A stretch of 64,000 nt of DNA from Leptospira johnsonii (GTDB lineage Bacteria > Spirochaetota > Leptospiria > Leptospirales > Leptospiraceae): assembly GCF_003112675.1 (NCBI RefSeq), contig NZ_BFAY01000005.1, forward strand, positions 310,001 to 374,000, given 5' to 3'. The notes below the pieces were generated by a model. It was not told the DNA's origin. It ran no database searches and was given only the letters and a program-made list of their open reading frames with translations. The position numbers were made by a program, and so were the translations under genes. Below are positions 54,752-63,184 of this stretch, one piece after another. The first letter of the stretch is position 1; the number at the start of each line of letters is the position of its first letter.

Positions 54752-54911
54752 ACTGAACACCTATTGACCAAATCTCTACCGGAAATATTCTTCCATTTTA
54801 AGTCTTTGTCAATGATTGGACGGATGCAAAAAGGTCCGAACGTGATGATAAATATCAGGCCCAAATTCCCTTTTACAATTTCGATCCTTCTGAAATACAT
54901 GTAAAAGCTTT

Positions 54912-55883
54912 ATGAAAAAAATCCTGATCACCGGTGGAGCCGGATATATTGGCTCCCACATGAATAAATATCTCCACAAACTTGGAGTGGATACAGTAGT
55001 ATTTGATAATCTTTCCAATGGTTATGAAAAAGCTGTCAAATGGGGAAAGTTTTTCAAAGGAGATCTATTAAATAAAGCGGATCTGGATCGTGTATTTTCA
55101 GAACACGAATTCGAAGCAGTCATTCATTTTGCTGCGTTTGCCTACGTGGGAGAATCGGTAACCGATCCTCAAAAATATTATATTAACAACGTTGTGGGAA
55201 CTCTCCAACTTTTGGAAGCAATGAAGAAACATGGAGTAAAATACTTCATCTTCTCTTCTACCTGTGCTACATATGGTGCAGTAACAGAAGTTCCAATTTT
55301 AGAAACCACTCCGCAAAATCCGATTAATCCGTACGGACAATCCAAGCTTATGATCGAGAAAATTTTAGCGGATTATTCTCATGCTTACGACTTAAAGTAT
55401 GTCGCTCTTCGTTATTTTAATGCTTCCGGTTCCGATCTAGATATAGGAGAAGAACATGATCCGGAAACTCATCTTCTTCCGATCGTGATCGAAAAAGCAT
55501 TAGGGAAAAGAGATTCGCTTACTGTGAACGGAAATGATTACGATACGCAGGACGGGACTGCGGTTCGAGATTATATTCATGTAATGGATCTAGCTCAGGC
55601 ACATTATCTTGGATTAGAATATCTGAAAAAAGGCGGATCTTCCGATTTCTTCAACCTAGGAACAGGGCAAGGATTTTCCATTTTGGAAATTATCAAAACA
55701 GTGGAAAAGGTCTCCGGAGTTCCTATTTCATACAAGATCGGTCCCAGAAGAGAAGGGGATCCTGCTAAATTGATCGCGGATAATACAAAAGCCAAAAAGG
55801 TTTTGGGTTGGGATCCTAAATTTGCAAAGATAGAAGATATAGTTTCCAGCGCCTGGGAATTCCACAAAAACCATTCTCATTAA
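54912..55883 (+). CDS. galE: UDP-glucose 4-epimerase
   Basis: 323-residue extended SDR. ILITGGAGYIGSHMNKYLHKLG carries the GxxGxxG NAD motif; SSTCATYGAV and YGQSKLMIE provide the catalytic Ser/Tyr-x3-Lys; ALRYFNASGSDLDIGEEHDP and RDYIHVMDLAQAHYLGLEYL are GalE signatures. It interconverts UDP-glucose and UDP-galactose for surface polysaccharide. Start ATG 54912 has only a weak ribosome site. It is alone on the plus strand, separated from the cytolysin-like gene by a terminator on the opposite strand. Confidence 0.95.
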   Translation: MKKILITGGAGYIGSHMNKYLHKLGVDTVVFDNLSNGYEKAVKWGKFFKGDLLNKADLDRVFSEHEFEAVIHFAAFAYVGESVTDPQKYYINNVVGTLQLLEAMKKHGVKYFIFSSTCATYGAVTEVPILETTPQNPINPYGQSKLMIEKILADYSHAYDLKYVALRYFNASGSDLDIGEEHDPETHLLPIVIEKALGKRDSLTVNGNDYDTQDGTAVRDYIHVMDLAQAHYLGLEYLKKGGSSDFFNLGTGQGFSILEIIKTVEKVSGVPISYKIGPRREGDPAKLIADNTKAKKVLGWDPKFAKIEDIVSSAWEFHKNHSH

Positions 55884-55885
55884 AA

Positions 55886-55921
55886 AAGAAAAGGCTTCTT
55901 CCCCGATTAGAGAAGAAGCCT
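55886..55921 (-). terminator. Terminator of the cytolysin-like gene
   Basis: AGGCTTCTTC (55892-55901) pairs perfectly with GAAGAAGCCT (55912-55921) around a ten-base loop. On the minus strand it is followed by TTTTCTTTTTT, a good T-tract, 20 bases beyond the stop at 55942. On the plus strand no T-run follows, so it serves the minus-strand gene. Confidence 0.85.
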
Positions 55922-55941
55922 GAAAGATCGGTTAATAGTGA

Positions 55942-57594
55942 TTAGAATTCGGCTGTTTCGTTCTCTTCTATAATGGACCAAGCTCCGGTAATCTTATTCA
56001 ATTTATATTTGTAAGTTAATTGTTTTCCACAGGTGCTTACACTTCTGCTTAGATTACGGGTCCTTAATACAGTACCATTCAATTTCAGTTCTATATCCAA
56101 AGCGGTCCCGAAACAATTCGCGTTATACATTTCCACAGTGAACTCATGTTCTGAGCCTACACTCATAGCGTTGTTCAGATTGATCTCTGGTCCTGTATAC
56201 ACATCAGCTTCCGGATTTGTGGAGAAGAACTCTTGTCCGTCCATAAGGAAACGCACCTTATCGTCTACTTTTCCTAGTTTCGCGGTGAATACCTGAGGAT
56301 TTTCGGAATAAGTCGCCTCACAATCTCTTTGGTCATACACCGTAGTATAACTCATTTTAGCTACGGATCTGTCCTTCAGATAGTTTAATGTATAAGCGAT
56401 AGGAACTCCAGGGTTTGCAGCGGAATAATTTGTTGCTTCCGGATTCGCTAAGAAATTACGAATAGCTTGGTACATACTTCCTGGAGTAGCGGAATCAGCC
56501 GCGCTGATCGGAGCAAGAGCCAGACCTGCATTTCCACCTCTTACAAAATAAGCGATCCTGGTCCTGTCTAATACCTGCTCGTGAGTTACGGAAACTTCTC
56601 CGCCGATTGGAGGAACAGGAGAGACCGCAGAAAGAATTCCTGGATCCCAAGCAACTTCCAACGCTGTTTTTACTTGAAGTGCTGTGTATTCCGATTCCAG
56701 AAGGAAGTAAACGACTCTTCCGTAGGATACTTTAGAAACATATAATGGAGGATTGTTTGCAGCAATCTGTCCTTCCGGATCTTGGAAATTAGCTCCATCT
56801 CTAAATACTGAAGTAGAAAGTGTAGGGTCTTCGAAGTTTACGTCGTAGAACTTTTGGGTAAACTTCATCAAGATATAATTCTTTTTGCCCAGATTATCGA
56901 TCCCAAGACTGACTTTCAGACCAACATCGGAGAAACGAGCATCCAATCCGAGGTTGAATAGAAGATGATTTTCATTATAAATCTGCTCAACACTAAAGGA
57001 AGCGTCTGCCGCAGTTCCTACAACGTCTGTAGATAGAATGTCCTGGACCCCTTGTTGTATGTTAGATGCACTTACTTGCGCTAACTCTTTGGAGTAGATC
57101 GCGTTCGGGCTAAGTTTTAGACCAGTGAGGAAAATTTTACCCCCGGATCTTGGAATTGTAACCGGAGTATAACCTCCCGCTTCCAAAAACTTACCTTGTA
57201 ATAAAGCGCCTGGATAGATCACTTCGGATCCTTGGTTTAGAATTGCCCGATCTACAAGGCTTCTTACCTCGGAGGCCCCCCACTTAGTAGTGGTGCAAGA
57301 ATAATGACCAGTTTTAGATTCCGGAACAGGGATACCTGCAGGAAAAGGAGTGATTGCTTCCTTACTGGAAGAAGAAAGAGCCTGCCCATAGGTAGGTTCT
57401 GTATATAATTCGCCAGCATCTGCGATTTTAACCGCGCCAGGGCCTGTTTCTTCCACTTGTTTAGAAGAGCCGGGGCCTGCTAACAAGCCTAATAAACCGC
57501 TTAAGTTGGATTGATTTGGGGAACAACTTGCTAAGTATCCTGCAGTTAAAGCCACGGCTACAGAAGGTTTGATCCAATTTTTCACTATCTTCAT
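55942..57594 (-). CDS. Lipoprotein homologous to cholesterol-dependent cytolysins (CDC-like)
   Basis: 550 residues with a signal peptide and lipobox LASC (Cys24), then a Gly/Ser-rich spacer. Residues ~95-425 show the core of cholesterol-dependent cytolysins: YPGAL at 127-131, a strand KKNYILMKFTQKFYDV (about 237-252), PPLYVSKVSYGR at 282-293, GGNA at 353-356, and GVPIAYTLNYLKDRSVA at 396-412; all match, in order, those of perfringolysin from memory. The C-terminal 120 residues replace domain 4: the Trp-rich undecapeptide is absent, while Cys425, Cys494 and Cys522 occur. Such domains target membranes, so the receptor is probably not cholesterol. Pore formation is an inference. The gene is monocistronic with its own terminator. 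Confidence 0.85.
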   Translation of the reverse strand: MKIVKNWIKPSVAVALTAGYLASCSPNQSNLSGLLGLLAGPGSSKQVEETGPGAVKIADAGELYTEPTYGQALSSSSKEAITPFPAGIPVPESKTGHYSCTTTKWGASEVRSLVDRAILNQGSEVIYPGALLQGKFLEAGGYTPVTIPRSGGKIFLTGLKLSPNAIYSKELAQVSASNIQQGVQDILSTDVVGTAADASFSVEQIYNENHLLFNLGLDARFSDVGLKVSLGIDNLGKKNYILMKFTQKFYDVNFEDPTLSTSVFRDGANFQDPEGQIAANNPPLYVSKVSYGRVVYFLLESEYTALQVKTALEVAWDPGILSAVSPVPPIGGEVSVTHEQVLDRTRIAYFVRGGNAGLALAPISAADSATPGSMYQAIRNFLANPEATNYSAANPGVPIAYTLNYLKDRSVAKMSYTTVYDQRDCEATYSENPQVFTAKLGKVDDKVRFLMDGQEFFSTNPEADVYTGPEINLNNAMSVGSEHEFTVEMYNANCFGTALDIELKLNGTVLRTRNLSRSVSTCGKQLTYKYKLNKITGAWSIIEENETAEF

Positions 57595-57910
57595 TCTTTC
57601 AAAATACCTTGTTTATTTTTCAGTGCCTGCAGTTTTATCTGCCCAAATTTTTGTAGCAAGCGCTAAAATAAAATCATGATATTTTTATTTATTATTAAAA
57701 CATAATATATAAGAAGAATACAAAATGAGATGTAAGTCTTCTTAATGGAAAGTAAGGGACGGGTTAAAATATAAGTAAAATTTAAGCGCTTATTTTTGAG
57801 GCCATGTCAGAGGGGAGTTTTGATGAGAGCGAGGAGATAGGAAAGAAGAAGGTCAACTGATGCGGACCTTCTTCCTGCGAAACAGATAAAGAAGATCCGC
57901 CAATGGAATA
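57595..57910. other. 316-base AT-rich gap upstream of the cytolysin-like gene
   Basis: Holds no convincing ORF. It contains the fbp terminator at its far end, an eight-base inverted repeat TAAGAAGA/TCTTCTTA (57710-57717 and 57737-57744), and an AT-only stretch (57672-57720) with TATATT-type boxes reading toward the cytolysin-like gene. Promoter positions could not be fixed. Confidence 0.5.
57835..57874 (-). terminator. Terminator of fbp
   Basis: GAAGAAGGTC (57845-57854) and GACCTTCTTC (57865-57874) form a perfect ten-pair stem with a ten-base loop, 36 bases past the fbp stop. On the minus strand it is followed by TTTCTTTCCTATC, a moderately T-rich tail. Confidence 0.7.
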
Positions 57911-58933
57911 TTATTTTTTTATAAAGGTAAGGAAATGCTCCACTTCATTTTTGGAACCTACAACAAATGTGGTTCTTTCATGAAGTTCTTCTGGCTCCAG
58001 ATCTAGGATCCTCTTACCTTCTACAGTAACAGCGATTCCTCCTGCTTGTTCCGCAATTAGTGCCATAGGAGCTACTTCGTATAAAAGTCTGAGTTTTCCT
58101 TTCGGATATTTTGAAGATTTAGTATCGTTCGGATATAGAAAGATACCACCTTTCAAAAGGTTCCTATGAAAGTCCGCCACAAGAGAACCAATATAACGTA
58201 AAGATTGAGGCTTGCGCCCGCCTTCGATTGATTTAATATTTCGGATATAGTTCTTCACTTCATCCGACCAATAATCGTAGTTTCCTTCGTTGATAGAATA
58301 GATCCCGCCTGACTCAGGCATTTTCATTTCAGGATGAGAAAGAATAAATTCTCCGCAAGACGGATCTAATGTAAACCCGGAGACTCCCTTTCCAACACAA
58401 AGGACTAGCATGGTAGAAGACCCGTAAACGATATATCCCGCCGCTCTTTGTTTGGATCCTTTTTGTAAAAGATCCTCTTTAGTTCCTGGAGTTCCTTGGG
58501 GAGAAGTTCTCAAGTGAACAGAAAAAATAGTACCGATAGAAACGTTTGCATCAATATTAGAAGAACCATCCAAAGGATCTATCGCGATCGTATATTTTCC
58601 AACCTTATAGCCGGTTGGGATCGTAATGATATCTTCCTGCTCTTCGCTACCCATCACGCATAAATGTCCGCAGCGGGTGAGTGTATGAGTAAAAATTTTG
58701 TCCGCGTATTCGTCCAGTTTCATAACCGTTTCGCCCTGGACATTGGTTTGGTCTGTGGCTCCTAGAATATTTTCTAAAAGACCTGCCTTTCGTACTTCTC
58801 TAGAAACGACTTTTGCGGCGTATACGAGATGGCTCATGAGTGCCGTAAAATCCCCGGTTGCTTGGGGAAGTTTGAGCTGTTCCTCGATCAAATATTGGGA
58901 AAGACTCATTAATTGGGTAGGGTGGGCGCTCAC
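57911..58933 (-). CDS. fbp: Fructose-1,6-bisphosphatase, class I
   Basis: 340 residues from a GTG at 58933 with AAGGAG eight bases upstream. Metal and phosphate motifs are intact: MGSEEQEDI, AIDPLDGSSNIDANVSIGTIF and LRYIGSLVADFHRNLLKGGI, and the sugar-phosphate site KSSKYPKGKLRLLYEVAPMA. It dephosphorylates fructose-1,6-bisphosphate in gluconeogenesis, the main sugar route in organisms growing on fatty acids. It ends at a ten-pair terminator and precedes the cytolysin-like gene region by 316 bases. Confidence 0.96.
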   Translation of the reverse strand: MSAHPTQLMSLSQYLIEEQLKLPQATGDFTALMSHLVYAAKVVSREVRKAGLLENILGATDQTNVQGETVMKLDEYADKIFTHTLTRCGHLCVMGSEEQEDIITIPTGYKVGKYTIAIDPLDGSSNIDANVSIGTIFSVHLRTSPQGTPGTKEDLLQKGSKQRAAGYIVYGSSTMLVLCVGKGVSGFTLDPSCGEFILSHPEMKMPESGGIYSINEGNYDYWSDEVKNYIRNIKSIEGGRKPQSLRYIGSLVADFHRNLLKGGIFLYPNDTKSSKYPKGKLRLLYEVAPMALIAEQAGGIAVTVEGKRILDLEPEELHERTTFVVGSKNEVEHFLTFIKK

Positions 58934-59125
58934 GATGGGTTCTCCTTTTTGCTTTATAGCTATACCGGATATAAAATCGCTCCTGGGCAGCTTGACAAGC
59001 CTGATTTCTGGGATCCTTCGACTGATAATATCTTCCTTTTGTAGCGATTTATATAGAAAAGAAGGATTGTTTCTTACGAAAAAGTTAGGCTTTTCGAGAG
59101 TGCCTAGTCGATATTTCTAAAAGAG

Positions 59126-59548
59126 ATGGAAACAACGAATCAAAGACAGCCAATCCCGGATGTGTTCGAAGAATTTACGAACCAGTTTTTACGAGACGTT
59201 AAAAATTCACTCAGCACAGAAATGGTACTGACCCATTTTTATTTTCAGGACCTTTCCCAGTATTTCAAATTACTTGGAGAACAAAAGTCCGGAGAAATTC
59301 TAGAAGAGTTAAAATCAGTCATCCAAGCCCATCTTCGTCCGTACGATAAATTGTACGTTTTAAATTCCAGATCCTTCTTAACTTTTTGTCCTGATTGTAG
59401 ATTGGATATTGTAAAAAGTAGATTCGACGAAGTGATCTTCCAAGTGAACCATCTCATCATAGACTATGAGATTAAATTTCTAGAATTCACTGAACCTTTG
59501 GATTCCTTCCAGCCGGTTTACGAAAAATTGCTAAAAGCTCATTTCTAA
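59126..59548 (+). CDS. Degenerate GGDEF-like domain protein
   Basis: 140 residues resembling a single GGDEF fold without catalytic residues: FYFQDLSQYFKLLGEQKSGE then ILEELKSVIQAHLRPYDKLYVLNSRSFLTFCP, where the GGDEF loop is replaced by LNSRSFL. The tail is DYEIKFLEFTEPLDSFQP. The similarity is weak, by layout of helices and strands. If correct it cannot make cyclic-di-GMP but could bind a partner. No signal peptide. It ends in a rho-independent terminator at 59582. Neighbour fbp is divergent. Confidence 0.5.
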   Translation: METTNQRQPIPDVFEEFTNQFLRDVKNSLSTEMVLTHFYFQDLSQYFKLLGEQKSGEILEELKSVIQAHLRPYDKLYVLNSRSFLTFCPDCRLDIVKSRFDEVIFQVNHLIIDYEIKFLEFTEPLDSFQPVYEKLLKAHF

Positions 59549-59581
59549 TTATTTTTTCTAAGAGAAAGTTGCTAAGACGCG

Positions 59582-59619
59582 GAAGAAGTACTACTCGCCT
59601 GTGTACCTTCTTCTTTTTT
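59582..59619 (+). terminator. Terminator after GGDEF-like gene
   Basis: GAAGAAGTAC (59582-59591) and GTACCTTCTTC (59603-59613) pair with one bulged base around an 11-base loop, followed by TTTTTT at 59614-59619. It lies 34 bases past the stop. Confidence 0.75.
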
Positions 59620-59719
59620 GTTTCATTCCTTTGAGTGAAAATTTATTCAAATTGTTTGAAAAAACTCTATCGTGAAAATGAACGGTTGTACCGTAAATGA
59701 AAACGTATGGGAGGAGAAG

Positions 59720-59935
59720 ATGAAAGATAGGGCGAAACAATTTAAGGCGACCTTGGAACGCTATATCAACTACCGTGGAATAGATATCATTCTCACTCTA
59801 AAAGACGGAACCGTGATCGAGCTGGATAAAAATAGAAAAATGAACGGTGACGTTGTGATCAAAAATGGTGCCCTTGGGATAGAAGCAGAAATCGAAATTT
59901 CTTCCATCCAAAAAGCGGATTTTTTTGCAGCTTAA
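59720..59935 (+). CDS. Small protein, 71 residues, unknown
   Basis: From ATG 59720, which has GGAGGAGAAG directly upstream; earlier in-frame starts at 59672/59678 lack a ribosome site. Small acidic protein of alternating strands (IDIILTLKDGTVIELDKNRK, GALGIEAEIEISSIQKADFF), resembling a mini beta-sheet domain. No family recognised, no signal peptide. It is 68 bases before the membrane protein gene. Confidence 0.6.
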   Translation: MKDRAKQFKATLERYINYRGIDIILTLKDGTVIELDKNRKMNGDVVIKNGALGIEAEIEISSIQKADFFAA

Positions 59936-60003
59936 TCCATTCATTAGTTCTTGTCCGACCTAATTTTCTAGAATACAATTTTCCTCCGCGAGCGGGAGGA
60001 ATT

Positions 60004-60468
60004 ATGGAAGCAATAGGATTGATCTTTGTGGCCGGCTTTGTCGGGACCATTTGTATGTCCCTTTCGATGTGGTCGATTCATTACGCAGGATCTGTAAATG
60101 CAGATATGATCCGAGCCGTAGGAAGTTTTTTCACAAAGGATATGAGTAAAGCCTTAATCCCTGGGATCATCACCCATATTATCGTTGGGCTCATATTTGC
60201 ATTTCCTTATGCATTCCTGATCAGTCTTGCTCCTCATATTTTGATCGCTTCCATAGTGACAGGAGGGGCGGTGGGATTCTTCCATGGATACTTGGTAGGA
60301 TTCTTGTTAGTTGTATTAGTAGCCAGAAATCACCCTTTAGAGCAGTTTAGGGAGGCCGGGATCAGCGTCGCAGCAGCACATGTCTTCGGGCATCTGGTTT
60401 ACGGTGTTGGTCTTGGAGTTATACTCGGTTTGTATGGATATGCTTGGACTTCCATTTTGACCATCTAA
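60004..60468 (+). CDS. Small four-helix membrane protein, unknown
   Basis: 154 residues. Four hydrophobic segments (GLIFVAGFVGTICMSLSMW; LIPGIITHIIVGLIFAFPYA; IASIVTGGAVGFFHGYLVGF; VFGHLVYGVGLGVILGLYGY), with conserved-looking histidines in helices 2-4. GGAGGAATT precedes ATG 60004. I recognise no family; a metal or haem role is a guess from the histidines. A ten-base inverted repeat starts at its stop codon. Confidence 0.65.
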   Translation: MEAIGLIFVAGFVGTICMSLSMWSIHYAGSVNADMIRAVGSFFTKDMSKALIPGIITHIIVGLIFAFPYAFLISLAPHILIASIVTGGAVGFFHGYLVGFLLVVLVARNHPLEQFREAGISVAAAHVFGHLVYGVGLGVILGLYGYAWTSILTI

Positions 60469-60539
60469 GGTCATTTTGAGGTTTTATAGGTTTTGAATCT
60501 GAAAATCGGCCAAATGACCTTGACTTCTGACCCAGTCAA
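60467..60539. promoter_or_regulatory. Inverted repeats in the rpsU leader region
   Basis: AAGGTCATTT (60467-60476) pairs perfectly with AAATGACCTT (60512-60521), arms of ten bases with a 35-base loop. A second repeat, TTGACT/AGTCAA (60520-60539), overlaps its end. Both lie 130-200 bases upstream of the rpsU start. No T-run follows, so their role (regulatory RNA, operator or promoter) is unknown. Confidence 0.35.
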
Positions 60540-60669
60540 CAGAAATTAGTAAATACGGGGTATTTTGTCCCCAGACTCCGGGGCCTCTGTTTATTGCAGT
60601 GGTCGGTATCGTTTTTTTGCGATATTGTTATCCGGTCCTAAAACAATCCAAACAGGAGAAATCCACCGA

Positions 60670-60879
60670 ATGGTAGGAATCATTGTAAAGGAAGGCGAGT
60701 CCATCGAATCCGCTCTCAAACGTTTTAAGAGAGATTGTGCTAACGCCGGAATCATGAGCGAGATCAAAAGACGTGAATTCTACGAAAAGCCTAGCATCAA
60801 AAAGAAAAAGGCTTTAGAATCCGCAAAACGTAAATTAGAAAAGAAAAAACGTCTCTTCTCTCGTAAAGACCGCGGTTAA
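60670..60879 (+). CDS. rpsU: 30S ribosomal protein S21
   Basis: 69 residues from ATG 60670, preceded by AGGAGAAATCCACCGA; the longer open frame upstream has no such site. VGIIVKEGESIESALKRFKRD and KRREFYEKPSIKKKKALE are S21. It is part of the small subunit near the 3' end of 16S rRNA. Here rpsU opens the classic macromolecular-synthesis operon with yqeY, dnaG and rpoD. A hairpin (60866-60891) spans its stop codon and could separate it from downstream genes. Confidence 0.95.
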   Translation: MVGIIVKEGESIESALKRFKRDCANAGIMSEIKRREFYEKPSIKKKKALESAKRKLEKKKRLFSRKDRG

Positions 60880-60891
60880 TCCCCCGGTCTT
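60866..60891 (+). other. Hairpin across the rpsU stop codon
   Basis: AAGACCG (60866-60872) pairs with CGGTCTT (60885-60891) around 12 bases that include the TAA. In E. coli a partial terminator lies between rpsU and dnaG; this could be an analogous attenuation or processing site, but no T-tract follows. Confidence 0.35.
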
Positions 60892-60920
60892 AGGTTCCTA
60901 AGAGAAATAGGGGAACGGGC

Positions 60921-61370
60921 ATGTCCCTGCAATTAAAAATTAATACCGACCTGAAAGAGGCTATGAAAGCAAAACAGGAGCCTCTTCTCTCCACCTTACG
61001 CCTACTCAAGGCTGATATCCAATACGAGCTTACGAAAAACGGAGCCCAGGAATTGAGCGATGAACAGATCATCGTCCTGATCAAACGGGGGTATGCAAAA
61101 CGTACAGATGCAATCCAAATGTACGAAAAAGCGAATCGTAACGATCTTGCGGATAAAGAAAAGGGTGAAGCTGAAATCTTAAAATCATATCTGCCTCCCG
61201 ATGTACCTGAGGATCAAATCATCGCCGCCGTAGAAAAATTTGTTATAGAACTCGGAGCTTCCGGACCCAAAGACATAGGAAAGGTTATGGGTAAAGTGAT
61301 GGCTGAGTTTAAGGGCGCGAACATTGACGGATCAAAGGTTTCTGCGATCGTAAAATCTAAACTTTCCTAA
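60921..61370 (+). CDS. yqeY: GatB/YqeY domain protein
   Basis: 149 residues forming only the YqeY domain (the tail domain of GatB): LKEAMKAKQEPLLSTLRLLK, ELSDEQIIVLIKRGYAKRTD, and MAEFKGANIDGSKVSAIVKS. Proposed to touch tRNA or amidotransferase complexes; function poorly defined. GGGGAACGGGC is upstream. In several bacteria it lies between rpsU and dnaG as here. Confidence 0.92.
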   Translation: MSLQLKINTDLKEAMKAKQEPLLSTLRLLKADIQYELTKNGAQELSDEQIIVLIKRGYAKRTDAIQMYEKANRNDLADKEKGEAEILKSYLPPDVPEDQIIAAVEKFVIELGASGPKDIGKVMGKVMAEFKGANIDGSKVSAIVKSKLS

Positions 61371-61382
61371 GCTGGGCCAACT

Positions 61383-63173
61383 TTGCAGTTCCAAAGGGAA
61401 TTTATCGACCGTATTCGTAGGGAAGTTCCCATCGAAAGTTATATTAGTCGATTTGTACCCTTACAAAAAAGAGGGAGAAACATGGTGGGCCTATGTCCGT
61501 TCCACCAAGAAAAATCTCCTTCATTTAATGTTTCTATAGATAAACAATTCTATCATTGTTTCGGATGTAAAGCATCCGGAGATCTATTCCAATTCGTGAT
61601 GAGTTACGAAAGAGTGGATTTCCAACGAGCAAAAGAGATTCTTTCAGAGTATGCTGGGATCCCGATCCAGGAAAAAGCAAAAGAAGAAGTAGAAAGAACT
61701 GAAACTTTATATAAAGTTAATAAGAAAGCTCTTCTTTTCTTCCAAGAAAATCTACGCGGTCCACAGGGACTAGCTGCAAGAGAATATCTAAATTCTCGAG
61801 ATATAGGAGAAGAGATCCAAAAATCATTCCAACTTGGATATGCTCCCGGCGGATATAATCATTTAACCGGGAAAGTTTTTAATACAAAAGAAGAGATCCA
61901 TGCCGCTTTAGAAGTAGGACTCATCCGCGAATCCGAAAAAGGAAAAGAACCTTATGATTTTTTCAGAGATCGGATCATGTTCCCTGTTTTCGATCTTTCT
62001 GGCAGAGTAATCGCGTTTTCCGGAAGGATTTTAGGCCCTGGAAAAGAGTCTAAATATGTAAACAGTCCTGCTTCTTCCATATTTGATAAAGGAAGAACAT
62101 TTTATCATCTTCACCAGGCAAAAGAATCCATCCAAAAGTCCAGGACCTCGATTTTAGTGGAGGGATATCTGGATGTGATCGGTCTCGTTGATAAGGGACT
62201 GGAAAATACTGTTGCTTGTATGGGAACCGCCGTAACTGAAAATCATATCCGGACCATGAAGAAGTTCTCCGACAAATTCCTTCTGGTTTTGGACGGGGAC
62301 TCTGCGGGTAGAAAGGGCGCACTACATGCAGCGGAACTTTGCCTAAAAGAAGGCCTAGATTGTTTTGTTATATTATTGCCGGAAGGAAAAGATCCTTTCG
62401 ATATTTCTAAGGAATTGAACCGCCAAGAATTGCATAAACTTTTGGAAAACCAGATCCCTGCCTCTTCTTTCGTAGTAGAAGAACTTTTGGATAAGGCGGA
62501 TTCTCGTGCACTTCCGGAAAAGAAAAGAAGGGCATTGGACAATCTCTACCAATTTCTGAAAGGATTCAATCGGGATTCCGACAAGGAGTTTTTCTTAAGT
62601 CTTGGGGCAAGAAGGCTCGGGATCAGTATGGATGCGGTTTTACGAGATTATAAGGGCGGGGGAGCCAAGTTTGCCAACCCTAAGTCCGATAATAATAAGG
62701 ATAAATCCGCCAAACGTGTATCAGGACCGAATCCTGCCGAAAAATGCGAAAGAGAGATCATTGCCTTGCTTGTAAAGGCTAATCATTTATTCCGTTTTTC
62801 CGAAGAATTATCCGGGTTGGAATTCTTGGACTCTAAAAGTGCGTTTTTATGGGACTTTATATATACGAGATACGCAAGCGAAGAAGAAGTTTCTCCCGCT
62901 TCCGTGATCTCCTCCGAGATCCCAAACGAATTTAAGGAATCCATAGCACCTTTCTTGATATCGGAAGCAGATATGAGTCCAGAAGATTCAGTGAAAGTAT
63001 TTCGGGGATTATTGAATCAACAAAAACTTTTCGTGATCGATAAGAGAATGGAAGAGTTGGACTCGGGCTCACCTTTGGATGATCCCGAACATTTTACAAA
63101 ACTGGCATATTATAAGACCGAGAAAGCAAAATTATTGGAATTTATCCGTAGTGAAAACTCGGGCGTAAGATAG
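61383..63173 (+). CDS. dnaG: DNA primase
   Basis: 596 residues from TTG 61383, 12 bases after yqeY. Zinc-binding fold: [18 protein letters not shown] and [10 protein letters not shown]. The Toprim catalytic domain follows: [13 protein letters not shown] and [16 protein letters not shown], after [22 protein letters not shown]. The C-terminal helicase-binding domain is present ([12 protein letters not shown] end). It synthesises RNA primers at the replication fork. It is part of the rpsU-dnaG-rpoD cluster, with only 11 bases before rpoD. Confidence 0.95.
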   Translation: MQFQREFIDRIRREVPIESYISRFVPLQKRGRNMVGLCPFHQEKSPSFNVSIDKQFYHCFGCKASGDLFQFVMSYERVDFQRAKEILSEYAGIPIQEKAKEEVERTETLYKVNKKALLFFQENLRGPQGLAAREYLNSRDIGEEIQKSFQLGYAPGGYNHLTGKVFNTKEEIHAALEVGLIRESEKGKEPYDFFRDRIMFPVFDLSGRVIAFSGRILGPGKESKYVNSPASSIFDKGRTFYHLHQAKESIQKSRTSILVEGYLDVIGLVDKGLENTVACMGTAVTENHIRTMKKFSDKFLLVLDGDSAGRKGALHAAELCLKEGLDCFVILLPEGKDPFDISKELNRQELHKLLENQIPASSFVVEELLDKADSRALPEKKRRALDNLYQFLKGFNRDSDKEFFLSLGARRLGISMDAVLRDYKGGGAKFANPKSDNNKDKSAKRVSGPNPAEKCEREIIALLVKANHLFRFSEELSGLEFLDSKSAFLWDFIYTRYASEEEVSPASVISSEIPNEFKESIAPFLISEADMSPEDSVKVFRGLLNQQKLFVIDKRMEELDSGSPLDDPEHFTKLAYYKTEKAKLLEFIRSENSGVR

Positions 63174-63184
63174 GGGACCGCAGA

